Shown one piece after another: positions 21,717 through 31,000 of a stretch of 48,454 nucleotides of DNA. A program made the translations under genes and the position numbers. The DNA comes from Pseudomonas sp. BGI-2 (lineage in GTDB: Bacteria; Pseudomonadota; Gammaproteobacteria; Pseudomonadales; Pseudomonadaceae): the NCBI RefSeq assembly GCF_004310295.1, contig NZ_SISB01000049.1, positions 1-48,454 on the forward strand. Direction: 5' to 3'. Under the pieces are notes generated by a model. The model was given only the letters and a program-made list of their open reading frames with translations. It had not been told where the DNA came from and searched no databases. How positions within the stretch are numbered: the first letter of the stretch is position 1; every line of letters begins with the position of its first letter.

Positions 21717-23452
21717 CGAGTTTTTTCCTGATCCTGATGTTGTTGCTGTTCGTACCAGAATTTGCGCCTGAGCAGTTCACCCGGGTCATCCGGGATCTTG
21801 CGCAGCCATTGCTCCAGCGCCTGACGCTGTTCGCCATCGATATTGTCGCTGGCCGGACGCAGCGGTGGCGTGGTGGTTTGCTCATCGCCCAGTTCACTGC
21901 CCGGGACTTCATTGGTGCCCGGTTTCGGCGGTGTTGTGGCCTGCTGCCCGGCGTCCGGCGTGGCCTGCTCGGCGTCGGATTTCGGGTGGTCATTGTCCGC
22001 CGGTTGCGTGGCGGCACCCGGTGGCGGTTCCTGCGCGCTGGTCTCGGCGTCGTCATCGGCGGATTTCTGCGGCTCAACCGGTGGCGGTGCGTTTTTCTGC
22101 TTGAGCAGATTTTCTACCAGTGTCTTGTTGGTCTGTGCCGGGCGCAAATCCGGTTGCCGCTCCAGTGCCTGATCGTAAGCATCGAGCGCCGCTTCCAGCT
22201 CACCGCTTTTGGCCAGGGCGTTGCCACGATTGTAGTGGGCGTGCGCGTCATTGCCCTCGGCGAACCGCTGGGCGGCGCCGCTGTAGTCGCCGGCCTCGTA
22301 GAGCGCCACGCCTTGCCACTGCGCATCTTCAAAATGCTGCGAAGCCTTGGCCGGATGGCCTTGCCTGAGTAAATGCAGGCCCCGTTGATCGGGGCGCAGC
22401 CACAAGTCTTCGAAGTCGAAGGCATAGCTCGGTTGCGGCAGCAGAAACAGTAAAGGCAGGCAGAACAACCAGCCACGGCGACCGGCGCACGCCGCCAGCA
22501 GCAACAACGGCAGCAGCAACCAGTAACCCTGATCGGCCCAGGTGTCCAGGCGCAAGGTCTGGCCGTCGTTGCGCAGCGTACGTGGACCGTCGAGCAGGCC
22601 GAGCCCACGCAAGTCGGTATCGCCCAGACGCGCCGGGCGATAGCGTCCGCCGAGTTCATTGGCAAAGGCTTTCAGGCTCGGACTGTCCAGGCGTGCCACC
22701 AGAATCGCGCCTTGATCGTCCTTGAGGAAACTGCCGTCCTCCTGTGCGACCGGCGCACCTTCGGCAGTGCCGATTCCGAGCATTAGAAACTGCGTCGATT
22801 TTCTGTCCAGCGCCTGGCGAATGCCTTCGCGTTCCAGCTCTGTAAGGGTTGAACCGATCAACAGGATCCGGCCGTCACCCAAAGCGCCCTGATTCAGCAG
22901 GGCCAGGGCCTTGGTCACCGCAAGATCGGCGCGATGACCGGCCTCGGGCATCAGCGAAGGTTTGAGCGCGTCCAGAAGATTGCGGCTGGTCGACAGGTCA
23001 TCCGACAGGGGCACCAAGGTGTGGGCACTGCCAGCGTAGACGACGATTGCAGTCTGGGCGTCGCTACGGATTTGCAGCAGGTCCAACAGTTTGCGTCGGG
23101 CCTGTTCGAGTCGGTTCGGCGCAACGTCGGTGGCGAGCATTTCCGGGGTCAGCTCCAGCACGACCACCAGCGGGTCGGCGGATTTCTGGCTGATTTGTTC
23201 GACGCGCTCCCAACTCGGCCCCAACAAGGCCAGGACGGTCAGCACCCACGCCACGCCGAGGACGACCCACGGCAGCTTGCTGTCGCGACCGTTTCCACCG
23301 CTCAACAAGGCGGCGTGAAAGGCCGGTGGCAGGATCATCTGCCAGCGCCCAGCGCGTTTTTGCCGGTGCCAGAGTTGCCAGAGCAGCCAGCCCAGCAACG
23401 GTAACAACAGCAGCCACCAGGGGCGGAACCAGTACGGCCACAGCGCACTCAT
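21713..23452 (-). CDS. VWA-TPR membrane protein (BatB/BatC fusion)
   Basis: The 579-aa protein joins a BatB-like part and a BatC-like part. There are two transmembrane helices at the start (about 8-25 and 60-78), then a von Willebrand A domain at 90-290, a helix pair near 310-345, and a TPR region at 360-450 (ALYEAGDYSGAAQRF, AHYNRGNALAKSGELEAALDAYDQAL). A Pro/Glu/Thr-rich disordered tail ends the protein. The metal site that is usually DxSxS reads ELTPE, so Asp and Ser are changed. Overlaps of 4 nt on both sides show translational coupling. Confidence 0.85.
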   Translation of the reverse strand: MSALWPYWFRPWWLLLLPLLGWLLWQLWHRQKRAGRWQMILPPAFHAALLSGGNGRDSKLPWVVLGVAWVLTVLALLGPSWERVEQISQKSADPLVVVLELTPEMLATDVAPNRLEQARRKLLDLLQIRSDAQTAIVVYAGSAHTLVPLSDDLSTSRNLLDALKPSLMPEAGHRADLAVTKALALLNQGALGDGRILLIGSTLTELEREGIRQALDRKSTQFLMLGIGTAEGAPVAQEDGSFLKDDQGAILVARLDSPSLKAFANELGGRYRPARLGDTDLRGLGLLDGPRTLRNDGQTLRLDTWADQGYWLLLPLLLLAACAGRRGWLFCLPLLFLLPQPSYAFDFEDLWLRPDQRGLHLLRQGHPAKASQHFEDAQWQGVALYEAGDYSGAAQRFAEGNDAHAHYNRGNALAKSGELEAALDAYDQALERQPDLRPAQTNKTLVENLLKQKNAPPPVEPQKSADDDAETSAQEPPPGAATQPADNDHPKSDAEQATPDAGQQATTPPKPGTNEVPGSELGDEQTTTPPLRPASDNIDGEQRQALEQWLRKIPDDPGELLRRKFWYEQQQHQDQEKTR

Positions 23453-24528
23453 CGGCGCCTCCGCAGACGCAGGCGTTTGAGCCGCTGGCGCCAGTCAGGC
23501 AGTTGCGTTTGCAAAAACAGATCCTTGGTGAACAGCCGTTGTAGCGCGTTGTCCGGCCAACGCTCGCGCACCACCAGCAACATGCTCAGCAGCAGCGCCA
23601 TCGCCAAAGGCCAGTGATACAACGCCTGCGCCGGGCGGGCCTGGGTCGGTTGCTGAGTCACCGGCTCCAGTTTGTCGAGGGTGTCCTTGATCGTCTGCAG
23701 CTCTTTGCCATCGTGGGCGCGGAAGTACTGACCGCCAGTGGCTTGGGCGATGGCTTTCAAGGCCGGTTCGTCGAGGTCCAGGCTCGGATTGATCCCAAGG
23801 AAGCCCAAGGTGCCACTTTGCTCCGGGTCGGCGCCGATGCCGATCGAGTAGATTTTCACGCCTTCTTTCGCCGCCAGTCGCGCCGCCGTGAGCGGGTCGA
23901 TTTCGCCGCCGTTATTGGCGCCGTCGGTGACCAGAATCAGTACGCGGCTCTGGGCCGGCCGCATACGCAGCCGTTTGAGGGCCAGGCCGATCGCATCGCC
24001 AATGGCGGTATTTTTGCCGGCGATGCCGATTCGCGCTTCGTCGAGCCACACGCGCACGGTGTGCCGGTCGAACGTCAGTGGCGCTTGCAGGTAAGCCTGG
24101 CTGCCGAACAGGATCAGGCCGACGCGATCACCGTCGCGACGTTCAAGGAAATCACCGAGCAAATGCTGAACGAGCGACAGTCGGCTGACGTCTTCGTCCT
24201 GCCACTGCATGTCGGGGAAATCCATGGAGCCGGACACGTCCACCGCCACCAAAAGATCGCGACCACTGGCAGCGATCGGCAGTGGTTCGCCCAGCCATTG
24301 CGGGCGCGCCGCGGCTATCAGCAACAACAGCCATAACAGAATGAACGGCGCTTGCTGGCGCCAGGCCGGCAGGTTGGCCCGGGCACGGCGGCGGGCCAGG
24401 CCTTCGAGGTCATTGAGGAAGCTGACTTTGAGCGCCGGTTCGCCACTGTCGGCCACCGGCAGCAGGATGCGCATCAACCAGGGCAGCGGCAGCAGGGCAA
24501 AGATCCACGGCCAGGCGAACTCAAACAT
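23449..24528 (-). CDS. batA: VWA-domain membrane protein (BatA-like)
   Basis: The 359-aa protein has a hydrophobic N-terminus (two helices near 8-25 and 60-78), a von Willebrand A domain with the intact metal site DVSGS at about 94-98, and the later TDGANNGG motif. A C-terminal transmembrane helix near 308-325 and a basic tail follow. The intact metal site contrasts with the changed one in its partner. It overlaps the DUF4381 gene by 8 nt and batB/C by 4 nt. Confidence 0.87.
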   Translation of the reverse strand: MFEFAWPWIFALLPLPWLMRILLPVADSGEPALKVSFLNDLEGLARRRARANLPAWRQQAPFILLWLLLLIAAARPQWLGEPLPIAASGRDLLVAVDVSGSMDFPDMQWQDEDVSRLSLVQHLLGDFLERRDGDRVGLILFGSQAYLQAPLTFDRHTVRVWLDEARIGIAGKNTAIGDAIGLALKRLRMRPAQSRVLILVTDGANNGGEIDPLTAARLAAKEGVKIYSIGIGADPEQSGTLGFLGINPSLDLDEPALKAIAQATGGQYFRAHDGKELQTIKDTLDKLEPVTQQPTQARPAQALYHWPLAMALLLSMLLVVRERWPDNALQRLFTKDLFLQTQLPDWRQRLKRLRLRRRR

Positions 24529-25015
24529 GTTTGCGAATCCAGGTGTCGACGGCCTGGGTGAGGCCGGCGATGGCCTTGTCGTCGAGTTTGCATTCAGGTT
24601 TGTAGGCGCCTTCGACCAGCACCATCCAGCGGGTCAGGCCGGCGGCCGGGCAGCGGTTGTCGAGGAACGCCAGCCATTTGCGCCCGTTGAGGGTATGGCT
24701 CTGGCTGTAGGGGTAATGGTTGCGGCACAGGCGCTTGAGCAAGCCGTTGAGTTGCTGCAACCAGGCGCCGGCCGGTGCGCCGTCGTAGGGTTTTGGCAAC
24801 CGCGCCAGTTCGGCGAGTGCGGCGATACGCACCGGGTCCAGCGGTTGTTCGGCGCGCACAATCGGGCGTTTGTTCGGAATGAATCGCCGCGCCTTCCACA
24901 GCCCGAAACCGATCAGCGGCAGCAACAACACCAACAGCCACCAGCCAGGCGCGGGTGGCCAGAACTCGATGGGAGGCGGGGAGATCAGCGGTTGCAGTTG
25001 ATCGAGGCTGCTCAT
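24521..25015 (-). CDS. DUF4381 membrane protein of the moxR-bat operon
   Basis: The 164-aa protein starts MSSLDQLQPLISPPPIEFWPPAPGW (shown in part as its hallmark Pro-rich lead), has one transmembrane helix at about 26-45, and then a cytoplasmic helical domain. DUF4381 genes stand between DUF58 and the VWA genes in many Gammaproteobacteria. The frame is open far upstream, but ATG 25015 overlaps the DUF58 stop as ATGA and starts the conserved part. Confidence 0.83.
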   Translation of the reverse strand: MSSLDQLQPLISPPPIEFWPPAPGWWLLVLLLPLIGFGLWKARRFIPNKRPIVRAEQPLDPVRIAALAELARLPKPYDGAPAGAWLQQLNGLLKRLCRNHYPYSQSHTLNGRKWLAFLDNRCPAAGLTRWMVLVEGAYKPECKLDDKAIAGLTQAVDTWIRKHV

Positions 25016-25956
25016 CGACCTTTCCCCGGTTTCTGTGGGTTCAGGTACTCGCGCAGTTGCTCGACCATCTCGCTTTGGGTGCTCAAGGGCATCAGCAATA
25101 CGCGCAGCTTTTGCGCGAGCAGTTCCCAGCGGGCGATGCGCGCTTCGGCCTGGGCGCGGTAAGTCTGGCGCAGGTCGAAATTGAGCGTGTCGAGTTCCAG
25201 TTGCGCACCACGTTCGGCAAAACGTAGAAGCCCGGCGGCGGGCAGGGCGTGGTCCAGCGGGTCGGACAGCGGCAGCAGCAACAGATCGCAATGGCGCGAC
25301 AACAGGCTCAACTGCTGTTCGGAACCTTCGGTCAATGCGCGTTCGTCACAGATCACGATCACCAGACTGCCGGGGCGCAGCACTTCCCGTGCACGCCGCA
25401 ACGCCAGGTTGAGGGAGTCGCGGTTTTGCTCGCTTTCGGTGTGCAGCGACTGATTGACCCGTACCAGACGGTTAAGCAGTTGCAGCAGGCTTTGTTTGCT
25501 GCGCCGGGGTTTGATCTCGTAATGCTCGTTGTCGCCGAATACCAGCCCGCCAACCCGGTCGTTATGGCCGAGTGCTGCCCAGCCAATCAGGCTTGCAGCC
25601 TGGGCGGCGAGTACCGATTTGAACATCAGCCCGGAGCCGAAAAACAGCCGACGGCTTTGCTCGACCATGATGAAAATCGGTCGCTCGCGTTCTTCGTGAA
25701 ACAGCTTGGTGTGGGGTTCCTGGGTGCGGGCGGTGACGCGCCAGTCGATGCTTCGCACGTCATCGCCGGCCTGATAGACCCGCACCTGATCGAAGTCCAC
25801 GCCGCGGCCGCGCAGCTTGGAGTGGTGCAGGCCGATCAGCGGACTGCGCTGGCTCGGCGTGGAAAACAGCTGCACTTCGCGCACGCGATGGCGCATCTCG
25901 ATCAGCTCGGCGAGGCTGACACGGATGCCCGGCTCGGGCGGCAGGAGGGCGTTCAT
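25012..25956 (-). CDS. DUF58 protein
   Basis: The 314-aa protein has the DUF58 signature around RVYQAGDDVRSIDWRVTART (near 58-77) followed by a degenerate von Willebrand-like fold with FIMVEQS and GLVFGDNEHYEI. DUF58 proteins lie directly after MoxR in these operons and are taken as its adaptor. ATG 25956 is 5 nt past the moxR stop; TTG 25965, overlapping that stop, is a possible alternative start. Confidence 0.86.
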   Translation of the reverse strand: MNALLPPEPGIRVSLAELIEMRHRVREVQLFSTPSQRSPLIGLHHSKLRGRGVDFDQVRVYQAGDDVRSIDWRVTARTQEPHTKLFHEERERPIFIMVEQSRRLFFGSGLMFKSVLAAQAASLIGWAALGHNDRVGGLVFGDNEHYEIKPRRSKQSLLQLLNRLVRVNQSLHTESEQNRDSLNLALRRAREVLRPGSLVIVICDERALTEGSEQQLSLLSRHCDLLLLPLSDPLDHALPAAGLLRFAERGAQLELDTLNFDLRQTYRAQAEARIARWELLAQKLRVLLMPLSTQSEMVEQLREYLNPQKPGKGR

Positions 25957-25961
25957 CGGGG

Positions 25962-26921
25962 TCAAGCGACGGCTACGACGTCGAGAATCCGCTGGACCAC
26001 CCGGTCCTGATCGATGCCCGCGGCTTCGGCTTCAAAGGAAAGAATGATGCGGTGACGCAGCACATCGAACAGCACCGCTTGAATGTCTTCCGGGCTGACG
26101 AAGTCACGACCGGCCAGCCAGGCGTGGGCCCGCGCGCAGCGATCGAGGGCAATCGAGCCGCGCGGACTGGCGCCGTAGGCGATCCATTCAGCCATCTCCG
26201 GGTCGAACTTGGCCGGGGTGCGCGTGGCCATGACCAGTTGCACCAGGTATTCCTCCACGGCGTCGGCCATGTACAAGCCGAGGATTTCCTTGCGCGCGGC
26301 AAAAATCGCCTGCTGGCTGACCCGGCGCTCTGGCTTGGTTTCACCGTTAAGGGCTTCGCCACGGGCCTGTTGCAGGATTCGGCGTTCGACGGCGGCGTCC
26401 GGGAAACCGATTTTCACGTGCATCAGAAAGCGGTCGAGCTGCGCTTCGGGCAGTGGATAGGTGCCTTCCTGCTCGATCGGGTTTTGCGTGGCCATCACCA
26501 GAAACAGCGGCGACAGCTCGTAAGTACTGCGCCCGACGCTGACCTGGCGTTCGCCCATGGCCTCAAGCAGGGCGGACTGAACCTTGGCCGGGGCGCGGTT
26601 GATTTCGTCCGCCAGCACCAGGTTGTGGAAGATCGGGCCTTGCTGGAACACGAAGCTGCCGGTTTCCGGACGATAGATTTCCGTACCGGTGATGTCGGCC
26701 GGCAGCAGATCGGGGGTGAACTGGATGCGATGGAACTGGGCTTCGATGCCTTCGGCGAGTTCTTTGATGGCCTTGGTTTTGGCAAGCCCCGGGGCGCCCT
26801 CGACCAGCATGTGGCCGTCGGCGAGCAAGGCAATGAGCAAGCGCTCGATGAGTTTTTCCTGGCCGAGAATCTGCGTTGAAAGAAAGGTTCGCAGCGCTAG
26901 CAGCGCTTCACGATGTTCCAT
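25962..26921 (-). CDS. MoxR-family AAA+ ATPase
   Basis: The 319-aa protein has Walker A GAPGLAKT at 43-50, Walker B LVLADEINRAP near 101-111, sensor 1 in LVMATQNPIEQEG near 143-155, and an arginine finger region LDRFLMH. Such ATPases act as chaperones that load or remodel partners such as the VWA proteins coded downstream. It is the first gene of the operon; transcription should start in the 26922-27097 stretch, where no clear promoter could be picked by eye. Confidence 0.92.
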   Translation of the reverse strand: MEHREALLALRTFLSTQILGQEKLIERLLIALLADGHMLVEGAPGLAKTKAIKELAEGIEAQFHRIQFTPDLLPADITGTEIYRPETGSFVFQQGPIFHNLVLADEINRAPAKVQSALLEAMGERQVSVGRSTYELSPLFLVMATQNPIEQEGTYPLPEAQLDRFLMHVKIGFPDAAVERRILQQARGEALNGETKPERRVSQQAIFAARKEILGLYMADAVEEYLVQLVMATRTPAKFDPEMAEWIAYGASPRGSIALDRCARAHAWLAGRDFVSPEDIQAVLFDVLRHRIILSFEAEAAGIDQDRVVQRILDVVAVA

Positions 26922-27097
26922 CGATGACTGTTCCTGGAAAGGGTGACCGAAGACGTTCGAATAACGCCAGGGCTGGGGGCGTTACTTTAATCCATCGCGG
27001 GGGGCGGCGACTAACGGCATTTTGTGCAAAGTGTGGGAAATGGTTGGGGAAATTGTTGGAGATTTGTAGTGGCTGGGTCTTGCGGTGTGCTTTCGTA

Positions 27098-27196
27098 CGC
27101 CTTCGCGGGCAAGCCTCGCTCCTACAGGTATTGAGTCGTACGCATTATCTGCGGACGCTACTGACCTTGTAGGAGCGAGGCTTGCCCGCGAAGGCG
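27098..27196. repeat. REP palindrome pair
   Basis: Two 29-nt arms, 27098-27126 and 27168-27196, are inverted copies of the Pseudomonas REP type (core GCGGGCAAGCCTCGCTCCTAC). The gene-free stretch 26922-27211 holds only this and the moxR leader. Confidence 0.9.
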
Positions 27197-27211
27197 CCCG
27201 TTCAGGCGCCA

Positions 27212-27565
27212 TCAAATCTCGCTTATATAGATGCCAGTCCCTTTGAGGATGTTCTGCAGCGTTTCTTCCACTTCCGCCAGATCGCCGGCATCCGTACTGT
27301 GAATGATCTCCAGCGAATCATCCCCATTCAACGCATCCGCATCCGCCGCCGCAATCTCAATCAGCAGCCGGGTAGCGCTGAGAGTCACTTTCACCCCGTC
27401 CAGGGTCGACGGTTCGTCGCCGAGGCTGATGTCCAGCGCGTCTTCGTCCGGATACCGGGTCATCAGGAACATGTCGCCCTGTTCGCTGTGGCAGCAGAGC
27501 ATGGCCATGTTGTCTTCTTCGTCATCGCACGGGTTGACGATCAAGAGTGGGGTGGTCATTTGCAT
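27212..27565 (-). CDS. Conserved hypothetical protein, acidic
   Basis: The 117-aa protein starts at ATG 27565 with AGGA nine bases upstream; the longer frame to 27670 lacks such a site. It is acidic, with an NPCDDEEDN run, a beta-rich middle (VKVTLSATRLLIEI) and a C-terminal helix ending GIYISEI. There is no signal peptide, membrane helix or known motif. It stands alone between REP elements and the dehydrogenase leader, so context gives no hint. Confidence 0.72.
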   Translation of the reverse strand: MQMTTPLLIVNPCDDEEDNMAMLCCHSEQGDMFLMTRYPDEDALDISLGDEPSTLDGVKVTLSATRLLIEIAAADADALNGDDSLEIIHSTDAGDLAEVEETLQNILKGTGIYISEI

Positions 27566-28068
27566 GGGGAAATCCTGGCTCGGCGAGCGTTGTGAACGCA
27601 ATAAAAGGCGATTCTGCCAGCCCTCGGGAATTTCTGCTTGTCTGAGTGTCAGAGGATGTGTCGTGAACACTTGGGGTGTTGCTGGTCATTTCTGGTACGG
27701 ATGTACCGTAAAACCGGGGATAAAACGCCCGTTTTCCTGCACGGCTGCTAGTGTTGTTCGAGGCATATGACGCGAGCTGCGTACCGATGACCGAATATGT
27801 CGCAGCGCCGCAAGCACAGGCCTTGCCGCACTCGTTAAGCTGCGCATCGAATGGATATCCGTAAAGGCATTGTGCAATTCATCGCACAGGCGTTTTTGCC
27901 GATAACCCTTCATGGAAGGTGAATGTGACCTGAGTGTCTCGTCCAGCTTCACCCACCTGTCACCCTGTTTCCTCTGCCCGAGAATCAGGAACAGGGTGAC
28001 GGATAGCCCCGAAAGGGGTTTTGCACGCGACGCTTCCATCAATAACAAGCCCAAGCGGAGTACCACAG
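27566..28068. other. 503-nt gene-free stretch upstream of the glutamate dehydrogenase
   Basis: Open frames here are short and lack ribosome binding sites; a 126-aa minus-strand frame (27686-28066) has no protein-like character. The stretch should hold the promoter and leader of the dehydrogenase gene. A weak inverted repeat occurs around 27712-27736 (AAAACCGGGG and AAACGCCCGTTTT). No clear operator or terminator was identified. Confidence 0.6.
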
Positions 28069-31000
28069 ATGGCGTTCTTCACCGCAGCCAGCAAAGCCGA
28101 CTTCCAGCACCAACTGCAAGCGGCACTGGCCCAGCACATCAGTGAACAGGCACTGCCACAAGTGGCGCTGTTCGCTGAACAATTCTTCGGCATCATTTCC
28201 CTGGACGAGCTGACCCAACGTCGGTTGTCCGACCTCGCCGGCTGCACCCTTTCTGCGTGGCGCCTGCTTGAGCGCTTCGATCACGCGCAACCGCAAGTGC
28301 GCGTCTACAACCCGGATTACGAACGCCACGGCTGGCAGTCGACCCACACCGCGGTCGAAGTGCTGCACCACGACCTGCCATTTTTGGTGGACTCGGTGCG
28401 TACCGAGCTGAACCGTCGCGGCTACAGCATTCATACCCTGCAAACCACTGTGCTGAGCGTGCGTCGCGGCAGCAAGGGCGAGCTGCTGGAAATCCTGCCG
28501 AAAGGCACCCAGGGCGAAGGCATTCTGCAAGAATCGCTGATGTACCTGGAAATCGACCGTTGCGCCAACGCGGCCGAGCTCAATGTCCTGACCAAAGAGC
28601 TGGAGCAGGTTCTCGGTGAAGTCCGCGTCGCGGTCACCGATTTTGAACCGATGAAAGCCAAGGTCCAGGAAATCCTGAGCCACCTGGACAGCAGCCAGTT
28701 CGCTGTCGATCCAGAAGAAAAAGCCGAAATCAAAAGCTTCCTGGAATGGCTGGTGGGCAACCACTTCACGTTCCTGGGCTATGAAGAATTTGTGGTTCGC
28801 GATGAAGTCGACGGTGGTCACATCGTCTACGACCAGGACTCCTTCCTCGGTCTGACCAAACTGCTGCGCACCGGCCTGACCTACGATGACCTGCGCATCG
28901 AAGACTACGCCGTGAACTACCTGCGTGAACCGACCCTGTTGTCGTTCGCCAAGGCTGCACACCCAAGCCGTGTACACCGTCCGGCCTACCCGGATTACGT
29001 GTCGATCCGTGAAATCGATGCCGACGGCAAAGTCATCAAGGAATGCCGTTTCATGGGCCTGTACACCTCGTCGGTGTATGGCGAGAGCGTGCGGGTCATT
29101 CCGTACATCCGCCGCAAGGTCGAAGAAATCGAACGCCGTTCCGGCTTCCAGCCCAAGGCTCACCTGGGCAAGGAACTGGCACAAGTAGTCGAAGTGCTGC
29201 CGCGCGACGATCTGTTCCAGACCCCGGTGGACGAGCTGTTCAGCACCGTGATGTCGATCGTGCAGATCCAGGAACGCAACAAGATTCGCGTGTTCCTGCG
29301 CAAAGACCCGTACGGCCGTTTCTGCTACTGCCTGGCCTACGTGCCGCGTGACATCTACTCCACCGAAGTGCGCCAGAAAATCCAGCAAGTGCTGATGGAT
29401 CGCCTGAAAGCCTCGGATTGCGAGTTCTGGACCTTCTTCTCCGAGTCCGTGCTGGCTCGCGTGCAACTGATTCTGCGCGTCGACCCGAAGAACCGTCTCG
29501 ACATCGATCCGGTTCTGCTGGAAAAAGAAGTGGTTCAAGCCTGCCGCAGCTGGCAGGACGATTACGCGAGCCTGACGGTTGAAAGCTTCGGTGAGGCGAG
29601 CGGCACCAATGTGCTGGCCGATTTCCCGAAAGGCTTCCCGGCCGGGTACCGCGAGCGCTTCGCCGCGCATTCGGCGGTGGTCGACATGCAGCACCTGCTG
29701 AGCCTGACCGAAAAAAATCCACTGGTGATGAGCTTCTATCAGCCATTGGGTCAGGTGTCCGGTCAACGCGAACTGCACTGCAAGCTGTATCACGCAGATA
29801 CGCCGCTGGCACTGTCCGATGTGTTGCCGATCCTGGAAAACCTCGGTCTGCGCGTGTTGGGTGAATTCCCGTATCGCCTGCGTCACAACAACGGCCGCGA
29901 GTTCTGGATTCACGATTTCGCGTTCACCGCTGCCGAAGGCCTGGAACTCGACATCCAGCAACTCAACGACACCCTGCAGGACGCTTTCGTCCACATCGTG
30001 CGTGGCGATGCCGAGAACGATGCGTTCAACCGTCTGGTGCTGACCGCCGGCCTGCCATGGCGCGATGTTGCGCTGCTGCGCGCCTACGCCCGTTACATGA
30101 AGCAGATTCGTCTGGGCTTCGACCTGGGTTACATCGCCAGCACCCTGAACAACCACACCGACATCGCTCGCGAGTTGACCCGGTTGTTCAAGACCCGTTT
30201 CTACCTGGCGCGCAAGCTGACCGGCGACGATCTGGAAGACAAGCAGCAACGCCTGGAACACGCGATCATTGCCGCGCTGGACGAAGTCCAGGTGCTGAAC
30301 GAAGACCGCATCCTGCGTCGCTACCTGGACCTGATCAAGGCCACGTTGCGGACCAACTTCTACCAGACCGATGCGAACGGCAAGAACAAGTCCTACTTCA
30401 GCTTCAAGTTCAACCCGCACCAGATTCCCGAGCTGCCGAAGCCAGTACCGAAGTTCGAAATCTTCGTTTACTCGCCACGCGTCGAAGGCGTGCACCTGCG
30501 CTTTGGCAACGTTGCTCGCGGTGGTCTGCGCTGGTCTGACCGTGAAGAAGACTTCCGTACCGAAGTCCTGGGCCTGGTAAAAGCCCAGCAAGTGAAGAAC
30601 TCGGTCATCGTGCCGGTCGGCGCCAAGGGCGGCTTCCTGCCGCGTCGCCTGCCACTGGGTGGCAGCCGTGACGAGATCGCGGCCGAAGGCATCGCCTGCT
30701 ACCGCATCTTCATCTCGGGCCTGCTGGACATCACCGACAACCTGAAGGACGGCGCGCTGGTTCCGCCGGCCAACGTTGTGCGTCATGACGACGATGACCC
30801 GTACCTGGTGGTCGCTGCGGACAAGGGCACTGCGACCTTCTCCGACATCGCCAACGGTATCGCCATCGACTATGGCTTCTGGCTCGGTGATGCATTCGCC
30901 TCGGGCGGCTCGGCCGGTTACGACCACAAGAAGATGGGCATCACCGCCAAGGGCGCGTGGGTTGGCGTACAACGTCACTTCCGCGAACGCGGCATCAATG

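Noticed and set aside
27686..28066. 126-codon minus-strand frame upstream of gdhB
   Set aside because: No ribosome binding site, no motif, and it overlaps the region needed for the gdhB promoter and leader.
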